The notes beneath the pieces are model-generated. The model made no database searches. It was not told the origin of the DNA and worked only from the letters and a program-made list of their open reading frames with translations. This document shows positions 29,798-47,167 of a stretch of 64,000 bases of DNA, piece by piece (position 1 is the first letter of the stretch; every line of letters begins with the position of its first letter). This DNA is from JADJXM01 sp937967285 (lineage in GTDB: Bacteria; Acidobacteriota; Blastocatellia; RBC074). The stretch spans positions 1 through 64,000 of the forward strand of contig JBFWQI010000003.1 in the NCBI GenBank assembly GCA_050249535.1. The letters run 5' to 3'. A program made the position numbers and the translations under genes.

Positions 29798-30808
29798 TTA
29801 ACCTTTCGCGACTTTTTTCGGCTCTTCCTCCGGCTGCGGGTCCTCGATTTTGCAGTTATTCCTGAAATTGATCAACTTCGCCGTGATCGTCCCGGCCGGG
29901 GTCTTTGCGACCAGACGCAGCGGCACATGGCGTTTGTCGTCCGTCATCCACATCGTCATCTCGCCTTCGCGCTTGAAGAACCTGTCGGGACCGAAGAGTT
30001 TCGGCTCGATCTTCACCGCCTTGACCTTGCCGCAGTCGGTCTTGAGCGTCTCTTTGTTTCCCACAAGGATGTCGAAGACGAAATTGTCCTCGTCCGAACT
30101 GACCGGGAACCGTATCATCTGCCCTTCCTTGAACCTCTGGAAACGAACGAAGTAGAAGGCTGAGAGCAGGCTCATCATCCCGTCCTTGTGCGGGACCTCC
30201 TTGATCTTCGGCGGGGTATCGGGATTGGCCAGATTGGTCGTCCGGTACCTGACAACCGGTTCGTCGATCCCATATGTCACGGTCTCGATCGTGTTCTTCT
30301 TGCCTTCCTTGATCTCCGTCAGGTTAATCCGCGCCGAGAAGTCGTCGGCTTCGACCAGCGATTCGAAGCGGTCCCGGACGTCGATGCCGAGAATCGCGAT
30401 CAGAATGCCTTTCGAGACCGCCGTCGCCCGCAGTCGCAGCAGCTTGTCGTCCGAGGTCGGCCGGTAATCGATGTTCCAGCCCGCGATCGGCGGCTCGATG
30501 CCGTTGTCAGGTGGAGTTCCCTCGGGCTTTTTCCAGGGGCCGAGATACTCGAAGGTCACGATCCCGACCGTGGCATAGATCGGAAACCTCGAGTACTTGA
30601 CCTCGTACTCGAGCTTTTCGCCGACAGGGATCGGAAGCGAGCCCTTGAAGTCGGTCTTCAGCGGAATCAGCGGATACTCGGGCTTCTTGTCGACAGGGGC
30701 TTCGACCTTCTTCTCGACCGGCTCCTGAGCGGCGATTCTCGATGCCGTTGCCGCGGGCGCGATGAGCGCCGCCGTAATGATCAATAAAATTGCGAAAAAT
30801 CGGTTCAT
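29798..30808 (-). CDS. Exported DUF3108-type protein
   Basis: A 336-aa protein with an N-terminal signal peptide (MNRFFAILLIITAALIAP) and a beta-rich body. Features such as EKLEYEVKYSRFPIYATVG near residue 60 and MWMTDDKRHVPLRL near the C-terminus fit the DUF3108 family of periplasmic or outer-membrane-associated proteins. The reading frame extends 11 codons further upstream, but these are encoded by a REP hairpin, so I start at ATG 30808. It follows ICMT and heptosyltransferase genes on the same strand, pointing to a cell-envelope role. The exact function is unknown. Confidence 0.85.
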   Translation of the reverse strand: MNRFFAILLIITAALIAPAATASRIAAQEPVEKKVEAPVDKKPEYPLIPLKTDFKGSLPIPVGEKLEYEVKYSRFPIYATVGIVTFEYLGPWKKPEGTPPDNGIEPPIAGWNIDYRPTSDDKLLRLRATAVSKGILIAILGIDVRDRFESLVEADDFSARINLTEIKEGKKNTIETVTYGIDEPVVRYRTTNLANPDTPPKIKEVPHKDGMMSLLSAFYFVRFQRFKEGQMIRFPVSSDEDNFVFDILVGNKETLKTDCGKVKAVKIEPKLFGPDRFFKREGEMTMWMTDDKRHVPLRLVAKTPAGTITAKLINFRNNCKIEDPQPEEEPKKVAKG

Positions 30809-30810
30809 AT

Positions 30811-30840
30811 AACAAAGCGGCGCCAGGCCGCCGCACTCCA
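30811..30840 (-). repeat. Single REP-like hairpin, GGAGTGCG family
   Basis: On the minus strand: TTTGGAGT, then stem GCGGCG, loop GCCTGG, stem CGCCGC, then TTT. It fills the 34-bp gap between the ICMT stop and the DUF3108 start. It has the same head and tail as the elements at 42.4 kb and 49.2 kb, but with a different, fully paired stem. Confidence 0.85.
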
Positions 30841-30842
30841 AA

Positions 30843-32434
<1,592 letters not shown>

Positions 32435-32612
32435 ATCCAGATTCCGGAAATCAGCTTCTCCACCTGACAGAGTTTAACTGATTTGCAGCTTTCTGACATC
32501 AGGCCGACCGTGACCGATCACCGTCGCCGATTGAAAATTCCTGTATCGGTGGCTTATCCTGTCAATTTGATCGGCGAGGTAAATATTCCACCATCAGGAG
32601 ACATTCACAGAT

Positions 32613-34052
32613 ATGACGGAGAAGAAGAGGATAACAGTAGCCTACGGCGACGGCATCGGCCCTGAGATCACCGCCGCGACTATGCGAATAATCGAGGCCG
32701 CGGGTACGCCGCTCGACCACGATCTGATCGAGGTCGGCGAGAGCGTCTACAAGAAAGGCATCCAGTCTGGGATTCCCGACGAGGCGTGGGACATCATCAG
32801 AAGGAACAAGGTCTTGCTCAAGGGGCCGATCACCACTCCGCAGGGCGGGGGATTCAAAAGCGTCAACGTGACGATCCGCAAGACGCTCGGATTGTTCGCC
32901 AATGTCAGGCAGTGCAAGGCTTATACTCCCTACGTCGCCTCGACCCATCCCGGCATCAATCTGATCATCATCCGCGAGAACGAAGAGGACCTCTACGCCG
33001 GCATCGAGCATCAGCAATCGGACGAGGTGACCCAGGTGCTCAAGCTGATCACCCGGCCCGGTTCCGAGAGCATCATCCGCTACGCCTTCGAGTACGCTCG
33101 CGCCTACGGTCGCCACAAGGTCACCTGCATGACCAAGGACAACATCATGAAGCTGACCGACGGGCTCTTCCACAAGATCTTCAACGAGGTCGCGGCCGAG
33201 TATCCCGATATCACCAGCAACCACCAGATCATCGATATCGGCGCAGCCCGCGTGGCCGCGCAGCCCGAAACGCTCGATGTCGTCGTGACTCTCAACCTCT
33301 ACGGCGACATCCTCTCCGACATCGCCGCCCAGGTTGCCGGATCGGTCGGTCTGGCGGGATCGGCCAATGTCGGGCGCGATGCCGCCATGTTCGAGGCCAT
33401 CCACGGTTCAGCTCCCGACATCGCCGGCAAGGACATCGCCAATCCATCGGGCATCCTCGTCGCCGCCACGCAGATGCTGGTCCACATCGGCCTGCCGGAA
33501 TACGCCGAGAAGATCAAGAACGCATGGCTCTGCACCCTCGAGGACGGCATCCATACCGTCGACATCTACCGCGAAGGTCTCAGCCAGCACGAGGTCGGAA
33601 CCACCGCCTTCGCCGACGCCGTCATCGAACGGCTCGGCCGCAAGCCGCGCCAGCTCGATCCGGTCGAATACAAGGGCGGCGGAATCCACTTCGATCTGAA
33701 ACCCCAGGTCGCGAAAAAGAAGGAATTGACCGGCATCGACGTCTTCATTAACTGGGCCGAGGGCGATCGCGACCCGGAAGTCATCGGAGGCGCCCTCGAA
33801 AAGATCAGTGCCGGCGGCCTGAAACTCAAGATGATCACCAATCGCGGCGTCAAGGTCTACCCCGGAGGCTTCCCCGAAACCTTCAAGACCGATCACTGGC
33901 GCTGCCGCTTCGTCTCACAGGCTTCCGCAACCTTCGACGATGTCCTGAATCTGTTGCAGCAGATCCATCAGGCGGGCTTCGATGTCATCAAGACCGAACA
34001 CCTCTACACGTTCGATGGTGAACGCGCCTACTCGCTCGGTCAGGGCGAGTAA
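32613..34052 (+). CDS. icd: NADP-dependent isocitrate dehydrogenase, Thermus/Rickettsia type
   Basis: A 479-aa TCA-cycle enzyme converting isocitrate to 2-oxoglutarate. Motifs: GDGIGPEIT, the substrate loop SVNVTIRKTLGLFANVRQ, RENEEDLYAG, the metal site NLYGDILSDIAAQVAGSVGL and GSAPDIAGKDIANP. The ~140-residue C-terminal extension after residue 335 (starts around KPRQLDPVEYKGGG) matches the Thermus thermophilus-like long form rather than the ~415-aa E. coli form. The AGGAGA site is 11 nt from the ATG. A long hairpin follows the stop. Nearby glutamate dehydrogenase could use its product, though 8.5 kb away. Confidence 0.92.
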   Translation: MTEKKRITVAYGDGIGPEITAATMRIIEAAGTPLDHDLIEVGESVYKKGIQSGIPDEAWDIIRRNKVLLKGPITTPQGGGFKSVNVTIRKTLGLFANVRQCKAYTPYVASTHPGINLIIIRENEEDLYAGIEHQQSDEVTQVLKLITRPGSESIIRYAFEYARAYGRHKVTCMTKDNIMKLTDGLFHKIFNEVAAEYPDITSNHQIIDIGAARVAAQPETLDVVVTLNLYGDILSDIAAQVAGSVGLAGSANVGRDAAMFEAIHGSAPDIAGKDIANPSGILVAATQMLVHIGLPEYAEKIKNAWLCTLEDGIHTVDIYREGLSQHEVGTTAFADAVIERLGRKPRQLDPVEYKGGGIHFDLKPQVAKKKELTGIDVFINWAEGDRDPEVIGGALEKISAGGLKLKMITNRGVKVYPGGFPETFKTDHWRCRFVSQASATFDDVLNLLQQIHQAGFDVIKTEHLYTFDGERAYSLGQGE

Positions 34053-34070
34053 CTGGTACGTGTAAAAACA

Positions 34071-34110
34071 TGCCTGGCCGCAGCTTAACTTCAAGCTGTG
34101 GCCAGGCATT
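34071..34110 (+). terminator. Hairpin after icd
   Basis: The 17-bp stem ATGCCTGGCCGCAGCTT / AAGCTGTGGCCAGGCAT (one G-U pair) with a 6-nt loop begins 19 bp after the icd stop. It is followed by TTGGATAATAATTT rather than a clean T-run, so it is a probable but imperfect intrinsic terminator. Confidence 0.7.
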
Positions 34111-34699
34111 GGATAATAATTTGTCTGAAAATTTCTCTTGACAGCCCCCCCCCCCTATTTGACTATTATCCGTGATAAGCCCTGAAAATGAATGATTGAA
34201 CAATAATCAGCCTGTCTCAGCTCTTTTTATCAGTCATTATTATGGTGATTAGGTCAATGCTATATTGAATAGTATTTCTATACATTGCCCATTCTTCACG
34301 TGTTTGTCAGCTATGCAGCCATAGTTGAATCGCTAATATTCGACATATGCGCAAGAGGAGATAGAAGGTTGTAGAGGGTGTTTGGGGCCATTAGATTGCA
34401 ATGTCCGCCCAGGTACGACGTGTCAAAGTGGGTGTTGCCCGGCTGATTGCTCGGCATACCTCAATTCATGTCAGTGACTTCTAAAGGCAAATAAGCGCTC
34501 ATTAATGAATAGCGGAAGCCATTCCAAGCCAGATCTTTAAGTGAATATATCAGGGTTGGGATGGCTTCCTGGCCAAATGCAAATTGAAAATAAAGTTTAA
34601 AAACCATCAGGATGGTGACAATAAGTACGGCGGAAGGGCCCTCCTTCGCTATGATTCGACGACCATTCTATGAGTGGATCATTTATGATGAGGATTGCA
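34111..34699. other. AT-rich non-coding entry to an atypical-composition block
   Basis: About 590 bp without a supported gene. Composition switches from GC-rich to AT-rich just after the icd hairpin. Contents: an 11-C homopolymer at 34145-34155 and a 17-nt imperfect inverted repeat (34514-34530 with 34553-34569, beginning GGAAGCCATTCC) upstream of the next gene. I see no att site, integrase or tRNA at this edge. Confidence 0.6.
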
Positions 34700-36226
34700 A
34701 TGCTGAAAACTATTCTTGGGTTGCTTTTGATCTCCTGGATTGGCCCAGCACTACTCCACTCAACAAGTACACGATCCGACAATGCCGATATTTTATCTTC
34801 AGAGAAACAGGACCCCAAGGCATCGGATCGCCGGACAAAAATGGATGAAGTTGATATCTTGATTGATCGTGCCAGAAATGCCCCGCCGGAAATAGCGGCT
34901 GATATCATGTTTCAGTTGATTGAAACACGTGCTGTGATTGATCCGGAAAAATCTGAGAGCCTTCTTGAAGAGTTGTTCGATTTATCATATAAAGCGCAGT
35001 ATAAAGTAAAACGTATTGAATCCATTGATAAATCCGGCAGTCGAATTTCTAATCTTAACTATGCTTACAGCCTGAATTTAGATGAACTTTCAATACAATG
35101 CAGAGTAGTAAGGCTGATGATCCCTCTGAACAAAGAACGTGCAGTTGAGCTATTTAAAAAAATACAACTTCCATCATTGGATCCTCTTTCTTGTAAGGAC
35201 CTTATGGTTTATGAGATGTCTGTTTATTATGAGACATTGAACGACTTAGTCAGCAGAGCACTTGTAAACAGCGAAAATAAGCAATTAGACAGCTATAATC
35301 TGATCGGTGCTGCAATAACAAAAATTACTTCGCCGACACAGCTTGTCTCTGGGGCGAAGCTGCTTGCCCGACTGGATTTGAGTTCGATAGATTTGGAATA
35401 TTTCTTGCCGGCCTATGTTCAAAAACTTAAACATCTATCTAGTGATCCCCGGTCTCTTTTTTTGGTTATTCCCAGCGTTGGGAAAGAGGTGAAGAACCTG
35501 GCACTGAAGTGTAAGGCTGGTGGCGTGCCATATGAAAATCTTATTGATGCTTATAGAACATTTCTTACGGAAAATATGAAAAAAGGCATATGCGATGATT
35601 TTCCGGATGCTTCAGGAATATCTGAAGCTGTGAAGGAGAATGGAAAATCCTTCAATTCCTTATTAAATGAGTTATTTCCACAGGGTAATTCTCGGGTAAA
35701 AGAGTTGAAATTAAATGATGTATACCCGGAACGTATTGAAAAATCATCTTCGGTTTTGCAGTATTATAAAACCCCTTCCGGGGTGAAATTGATGGCTGCG
35801 CATCGTAAATTGTTTGTCGATTCTCGAGGCGAGCTGCGACCCGTTGCGGAAAGAGAGAAGTCGGCATGGGCTAATGATCTGATTAATTTTTATAACTTTT
35901 TTAATTCGAGCGCCAGAGATGAAGGGATGTCTGAGATTGATGACTTTCATAACAGGTGCGAAGTATTTGGAAACCTGCTGGAGGTAGTTCCAAAATCTAA
36001 TCCAATTTATGCAGACATTCTGAATGATTATATCAGCCTGATTTCTCAGAACAGGACACAGCAGGAGAGCGTTATTGAATGGCTATGGCAGGCGAGGGTG
36101 GTGTTGCTTCGTATGAAACTGACGAAACAGTCGCCGAACACAGTATTGAAAGCGTTGTCAGACTCAGGTGATGAATTATTAAAACTGATTGCCGAAACAA
36201 GATTATTCATCATGAATAACAAATGA
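34700..36226 (+). CDS. Exported alpha-helical orphan protein
   Basis: A 508-aa protein of unknown function. I prefer ATG 34700 (a GATGAGG site 6 nt upstream; then MLKTILGLLLISWIGPALL, a signal peptide) over in-frame ATGs at 34670, 34685 and 34688. The mature region is almost wholly helical, with repeated patterns such as APPEIAADIMFQLIETRAV and EKSESLLEELFDLSYKA suggesting an alpha-solenoid. It has two cysteines in the central part and no catalytic motif I recognise. I recall similar unannotated helical secreted proteins in Acidobacteriota, but cannot confirm homology. GC content and codon use (many TTA, AAA, ATA) are unlike its neighbours. Confidence 0.8.
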   Translation: MLKTILGLLLISWIGPALLHSTSTRSDNADILSSEKQDPKASDRRTKMDEVDILIDRARNAPPEIAADIMFQLIETRAVIDPEKSESLLEELFDLSYKAQYKVKRIESIDKSGSRISNLNYAYSLNLDELSIQCRVVRLMIPLNKERAVELFKKIQLPSLDPLSCKDLMVYEMSVYYETLNDLVSRALVNSENKQLDSYNLIGAAITKITSPTQLVSGAKLLARLDLSSIDLEYFLPAYVQKLKHLSSDPRSLFLVIPSVGKEVKNLALKCKAGGVPYENLIDAYRTFLTENMKKGICDDFPDASGISEAVKENGKSFNSLLNELFPQGNSRVKELKLNDVYPERIEKSSSVLQYYKTPSGVKLMAAHRKLFVDSRGELRPVAEREKSAWANDLINFYNFFNSSARDEGMSEIDDFHNRCEVFGNLLEVVPKSNPIYADILNDYISLISQNRTQQESVIEWLWQARVVLLRMKLTKQSPNTVLKALSDSGDELLKLIAETRLFIMNNK

Positions 36227-36393
36227 TCACGATTGTAATTCATTGATTCAATTATTCATTACAGTCATTGATATTAATTTTTCATCAAGAGTAGTATCTG
36301 TTGGTTAAGTGGGCGTAATAGGCTTGCGCTAGTAGCAGGGGAGGCGATCACTATGAAAATCAGTATATCTAAAGTATCATTTCTGTTCTGGTA

Positions 36394-36633
36394 ATGCTCT
36401 TAGCCGCTTTATTATTTACGATCTGGTCGGTTCAAGCGGTTACTTCAAAGCAATTGGCTGATTGCGATAAGAACTGTGGGGCATACGAGCCGAGCGGAAC
36501 TTGGACAAGATCCTGTTCAGGAGCAGGTACATTTGATTGTTACGTTACGCAGTGTACTTTTCATAAACCTGAATGCGGTTATTCTGATAATTTTAATGAT
36601 GTCTGCTACTATCCTTGGTATTATTGTGATTAA
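36394..36633 (+). CDS. Small secreted eight-cysteine peptide (possible frameshifted start)
   Basis: A 79-aa peptide with a hydrophobic leader (MLLAALLFTIWSVQA) and a ~63-residue mature part holding eight cysteines and many aromatics, ending VCYYPWYYCD. The best ribosome-binding site (GGGGAGGCG) precedes ATG 36354, which reads MKISISKVSFLFW then stops at a TAA overlapping this ATG. Inserting one base near 36380 would fuse the frames into a better signal peptide (MKISISK...VLVMLLAALL). The choice is between a sequence error, a real frameshift or translational coupling. No family recognised; disulfide-rich secreted peptide is the most I can say. Confidence 0.65.
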   Translation: MLLAALLFTIWSVQAVTSKQLADCDKNCGAYEPSGTWTRSCSGAGTFDCYVTQCTFHKPECGYSDNFNDVCYYPWYYCD

Positions 36634-36694
36634 TAATACTGATGGATTTAATAGTCATTGAAGTGTATGTCGAAATGAGAGGAGGGAGTCAGTT

Positions 36695-37501
36695 ATGGTT
36701 AATTTTGAGGCCAAGACATTAAAAATCTTGAAGGCAATGCTTGTTGTAGGCGTTATTGTTGCTGCAGTACAAACAGGTCACCTGCTTTACACAAGGCTTG
36801 AATCCACCGGGACGCATAATGTTAAAGCCGGGGAAATGCGCACAGGAGCCCCTGTGCCGTATACGGTCAAGCTGATCGAAACGTTTCATGGACCTGATGG
36901 CTCAGCAGTTGACACCCAGGAAAGCATATGGGCTGTTCGTTCCGACGGTGCTTCAGTCAGGCACATCATGCAAAAGCAGAGCAAGCAGACTTCAGAACGG
37001 ACGATCAAGTTCGTATCCGGTGAAGAGATTGTGATCAATGAATTGACGAATATCAAAAGTACTACATTTGAGAAATCTGTAAATTCTGCTCGCTGGCAAA
37101 GAGATCCGTCTTCAAAGTGTATAAACTCATTTGCCGGAACTGCCATGACATCTCTGCCGGAAACTATCAGCGGAGAAGAAACGGTTAACGGATATCGGAC
37201 CGTAAGGATTTCGGCTAACAACGTTACATCCTGGTATGCTTTGGATTATGGCTGTGCATTAGTCAGAGATAAGGCCGAATGGGGAAATGATAAAGGATAT
37301 AGTGAGCACAACGCGGTATTACTCGTTCCCGGGGAACCGGATGAGGCATTATTCAAGATCCCTGTAAACGCCAGAGAGGCGCCTCCATCAGAAAGACTCC
37401 TGAGTTCTGAGACGAACGGCGCAAGTAATTGCGGAGCGAAGTGCATGGAACTATTGCAAAAGTTTGACGCACGTTATTACGCAAATCGCCCTGCCAGGTA
37501 A
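36695..37501 (+). CDS. Membrane-anchored or exported orphan protein
   Basis: A 268-aa protein with a cytoplasmic N-terminus, one hydrophobic helix at about residues 14-34 (MLVVGVIVAAVQTGHLLY) and a beta-rich extracytoplasmic part. An excellent GAGAGGAGGGAG site precedes ATG 36695. The segment YTVKLIETFHGPDGSAVDTQESIWAVRSDGA resembles the repeated-strand openings of acidobacterial periplasmic proteins, but I recognise no named family. It contains four cysteines, two in CGAKC near the C-terminus. It lies 61 bp after the 8-Cys peptide gene and shares its AT-rich composition, so the two may be co-transcribed. Confidence 0.78.
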   Translation: MVNFEAKTLKILKAMLVVGVIVAAVQTGHLLYTRLESTGTHNVKAGEMRTGAPVPYTVKLIETFHGPDGSAVDTQESIWAVRSDGASVRHIMQKQSKQTSERTIKFVSGEEIVINELTNIKSTTFEKSVNSARWQRDPSSKCINSFAGTAMTSLPETISGEETVNGYRTVRISANNVTSWYALDYGCALVRDKAEWGNDKGYSEHNAVLLVPGEPDEALFKIPVNAREAPPSERLLSSETNGASNCGAKCMELLQKFDARYYANRPAR

Positions 37502-37554
37502 AAGCGGGTGTTTCATCAGAGTATTAATCTCAGCATCTCCATCTAACTTTGCCG

Positions 37555-38148
<594 letters not shown>

Positions 38149-38156
38149 GGTCGGTG

Positions 38157-38211
38157 CGCACGCTCCCAGCGTGCGAATGCTTTCATTCAGTGCGCACGCT
38201 GGGAGCGTGCG
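38157..38211. repeat. 19-bp inverted repeat between heptosyltransferase II and gmhB
   Basis: CGCACGCTCCCAGCGTGCG (38157-38175) and its inverse complement (38193-38211) flank a 17-nt loop. Each arm is itself a short hairpin. The loop contains the heptosyltransferase stop (38183-38185) and the right arm encodes its last residues. The left arm ends 9 bp before the gmhB ATG. A third partial copy (GTGTGCGCACCG) is at about 38225. Confidence 0.85.
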
Positions 38212-39265
38212 TACCGTCCAGGGAGTGTGCGCACCGTTCGAAGACCTCCCCGGCATCGATCCGGGTCATGCAGCGATGATCGATCGGGCAGTCTCGATGC
38301 ATGCAGCGGGCGCACTCAATTCCCTCGGCGCGGATCATTTCGGCCTTCGGACCCGTCGGAGCGGTCTCGAACTCATTGGTCGGGCCGAAGATGGTCAGCA
38401 CCGGAGTTGCCAGCGCGGCGGCGATGTGGGCCGGGCCGGTATCGTTGCTGACCAGAAGGTCGGCCGAATCGAGCAGGCCGATCAGTTCTCCCATGCTGGT
38501 CTTGCCGGCCAGGTTGATGGCGCCTGAGACCTTCATTCTCCAGACCACGCGCTCGGCGTAGTCGAGTTCGGACGGACCTCCGATGATCACGATCCGGGCC
38601 TTGAGTTCACGGATCAGCCGATCGGCAAGTTCGGCGTAATTCTCAGCCGGCCAGCATTTTGCGCGGCTGTTGGTCGCGCCAGGATTAATGACCACCAGAG
38701 GTCCCGAACCGTTGTTGATGCTGAATCCCTCGATCAGTTCATATCCGACGCGCCGCTGGTGAGCCGAAGGGACGATCCGCGGAGCGGGCGATTCGACCGC
38801 GGGCCGGAAATCTTCTCCCAGGCAGATCCGCTCGCACTCGGCGACGATGTCCAGATAATCCTGAATCTGATGGCGATCCTTGTGCTGCGGGCCGCGATGT
38901 AGCTTGTGTGTCAGCAGCGGGCCGCGAAACTGTTCGGCGAAGCCGACGCGGAGTTTCGCCCCGGCCAGCCGGGCAAGCAGCGCCGCCTCGAATGCGTTCT
39001 GAAAGAGGACCGCCAGGTCGGTGCCGGTTCGCTTGAGAGACTTCGCGGTCCTGAAGAGCGCCTTTACGCCGTCTTCCTTTCGCCTGTAAGCCGTGACCGT
39101 GTCGATATAATCGGCGCCCTCGAAGAGGCCGATGATGGCCGGCGGCACAAGCAGTGTGATCTTCGAGTCGGGGAAAGATGATCGAAGCCGCTGCAGAGCC
39201 GGCGTCGTCATGACGGCATCGCCGATCCAGTTGGTGCCTCGTACAAGGATATGATCTATTTTCAT
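38183..39265 (-). CDS. waaF: LPS heptosyltransferase II (GT9), WaaF-like
   Basis: A 360-aa GT9 enzyme. Start ATG 39265 gives MKIDHILVRGTNWIGDAVMT, the typical heptosyltransferase II opening; the 23 codons further upstream are repeat-encoded and rejected. The acceptor-domain NPGATNSRAKCWPAENYAEL and the nucleotide-sugar site VSNDTGPAHIAAALATP are intact. A CARCMHRDCP segment near the end is common in this family. The final ~10 residues (GTHAPSVRTE) come from the palindromic repeat and are probably not functional. It lies 34 bp before gmhB. Confidence 0.92.
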   Translation of the reverse strand: MKIDHILVRGTNWIGDAVMTTPALQRLRSSFPDSKITLLVPPAIIGLFEGADYIDTVTAYRRKEDGVKALFRTAKSLKRTGTDLAVLFQNAFEAALLARLAGAKLRVGFAEQFRGPLLTHKLHRGPQHKDRHQIQDYLDIVAECERICLGEDFRPAVESPAPRIVPSAHQRRVGYELIEGFSINNGSGPLVVINPGATNSRAKCWPAENYAELADRLIRELKARIVIIGGPSELDYAERVVWRMKVSGAINLAGKTSMGELIGLLDSADLLVSNDTGPAHIAAALATPVLTIFGPTNEFETAPTGPKAEMIRAEGIECARCMHRDCPIDHRCMTRIDAGEVFERCAHSLDGTHAPSVRTE

Positions 39266-39271
39266 GGGGAA

Positions 39272-39492
<221 letters not shown>

Positions 39493-39497
<5 letters not shown>

Positions 39498-39994
39498 CCT
39501 CTGCGTCAATCAGGTCAACGATGGCCTCGGCGATCGATTCGGGCGATGATGTTTCGTCGATTGCGATCCGCAGATCGGCCCGGGAGTACAACTGGAGCCG
39601 GTCATTGTAACGCTGCCGGGCAGTTGATTCATCCGGCGCGAGAGGCCTGACCGTTGCGTCCTCGAGAATCCTTTTCCAGCAGAGCTCGAATGGCGCATCC
39701 AGCCAGACGGTTGCGCCCGATGCGGCCATGATCTCGAGGTTTTCTTCTCTCGTGACGGCTCCGCCGCCGGGTGCGATGACGGCTCGATTGACTGAAACTT
39801 CGCGCAGTGTCCCGGTCTCGATTCGCCGGAAGTTCTCTTCGCCGTCGCGGTTGATCAATTCTCCGATGGTGCAGCCGACCTGTTTTTCGATGAGATGATC
39901 CAGGTCGATGAATTCGATTTCGAGCCGGGCGGCGAGCGCCGGGCCGACGGTCGATTTTCCGCAGGCCATAAAGCCGATCAGGAAGATCGGGCGA

Positions 39995-40005
<11 letters not shown>
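39493..40005 (-). CDS. aroK: Shikimate kinase
   Basis: A 170-aa enzyme phosphorylating shikimate at O3. Walker A is GFMACGKST, the shikimate-binding DxD is in FIDLDHLIE, and Arg/Gly residues are in NFRRIE and APGGGAV. Lid Arg is in ATVRPLA. Its start overlaps the aroA stop by 11 bp, so the two shikimate-pathway enzymes are translationally coupled. The stop TGA and the last codon lie in the edge of a CGCAAAG repeat. Confidence 0.93.
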
Positions 40006-41302
<1,297 letters not shown>

Positions 41303-41385
41303 TGCAAAATTATTGAATCAAAGTATGACGTTCGGGTTGCGGATTGAAACTTTTTCATAAAACGCGCCGTAGAGCCGATTATCGA

Positions 41386-41471
<86 letters not shown>

Positions 41472-41573
41472 ACGAGCATCTTACCAGATCGAAGGCTTGC
41501 ACGGCAGGTTTGATCGCCGGCCTCGAGCCTGAATATTCTGGATACCGCTCACAAATTCTCCGGAAAAGGATAT

Positions 41574-42377
<804 letters not shown>

Positions 42378-42378
42378 C

Positions 42379-42569
<191 letters not shown>

Positions 42570-42571
42570 GA

Positions 42572-43990
<1,419 letters not shown>

Positions 43991-44044
43991 CGATAGATCC
44001 TTTCATTGATCTTCGCCGGTTATGATTCGATCGGGGCGGGATGA

Positions 44045-45109
<1,065 letters not shown>

Positions 45110-45145
45110 ACGGATTGATGAAGACGATCCGGAATCCACCCGTTA

Positions 45146-46564
<1,419 letters not shown>

Positions 46565-46582
46565 AACTCCAGGCGGGGCGGC

Positions 46583-47161
46583 CTAAATCTCCTCGATGAC
46601 CAGATTGTTGTTGCTGTAGATGCAGATCTCGCCGGCGATCTTCATCGATTCCTCGGCGATCCGCCGGGCCGGCAGGTCGGTGTTCCTCAGCAGGGCGCGC
46701 GCCGCCGCCACGGCGTACGGGCCTCCCGAGCCGATCGCCACGATGCCGTCGTCGGGTTCGATCACGTCACCCGTCCCGGATATGACCAGCGTGGCCTGCG
46801 TGTCGGCGACCACCAGCAGCGCCTCGAGGTTGCGCATCATCTTGTCGGTCCGCCAGTCGCGCGCCAGTTCGACCGCCGCCCGGTTGAGCTGGCCGTGAAA
46901 CTGTTCGAGTTTCGATTCGAACCGCTGAAAGAGAGCGAACGCATCGGCCGTCGCGCCGGCGAATCCGGCCAGCACCTTGTCGTTGTAGAGCCGGCGGACC
47001 TTGCGGGCTCCGGACTTCATGACCGTATCGCCCATCGTCACCTGCCCGTCCGCCGCAACCACGACCCGATCGTCGCGACGCACTGCCAGCACGGTCGTGC
47101 TCCTGATTTTCAGCCGATTGGTATCCGTGGAATTACTCCCTGACAGCAAAGGATTTGACAT
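46583..47161 (-). CDS. hslV: HslV protease subunit
   Basis: A 192-aa N-terminal nucleophile peptidase. The catalytic Thr aligns with T22 in RSTTVLAVRRDD, so starting at ATG 47161 leaves a 21-residue propeptide, whereas most HslV proteins have only a few residues before it. A TTGACA-N18-TATAGT promoter ends 6 nt before this ATG, which would make the message leaderless or imply that translation begins further in. No in-frame ATG or GTG lies between, but TTG (codon 5) and an AGGGAG-preceded ACG exist. It is the first gene of hslVU-lipoprotein-gdhA. Confidence 0.93.
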   Translation of the reverse strand: MSNPLLSGSNSTDTNRLKIRSTTVLAVRRDDRVVVAADGQVTMGDTVMKSGARKVRRLYNDKVLAGFAGATADAFALFQRFESKLEQFHGQLNRAAVELARDWRTDKMMRNLEALLVVADTQATLVISGTGDVIEPDDGIVAIGSGGPYAVAAARALLRNTDLPARRIAEESMKIAGEICIYSNNNLVIEEI

Positions 47162-47167
47162 AAAATG

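Noticed and set aside
30809..30841. Extra 11 residues (MECGGLAPLCY) at the start of the DUF3108 protein
   Set aside because: They are encoded by the GGAGTGCG REP hairpin, and the next Met begins a proper signal peptide.
34145..34155. 11-C homopolymer as a phase-variable promoter or gene switch
   Set aside because: It is over 500 bp from the next start codon and inside no reading frame. It may also be a sequencing artefact.
34111..37520. AT-rich block as an integrative element or prophage remnant
   Set aside because: No integrase, transposase, phage gene, att repeat or tRNA edge is visible; only composition supports foreign origin.
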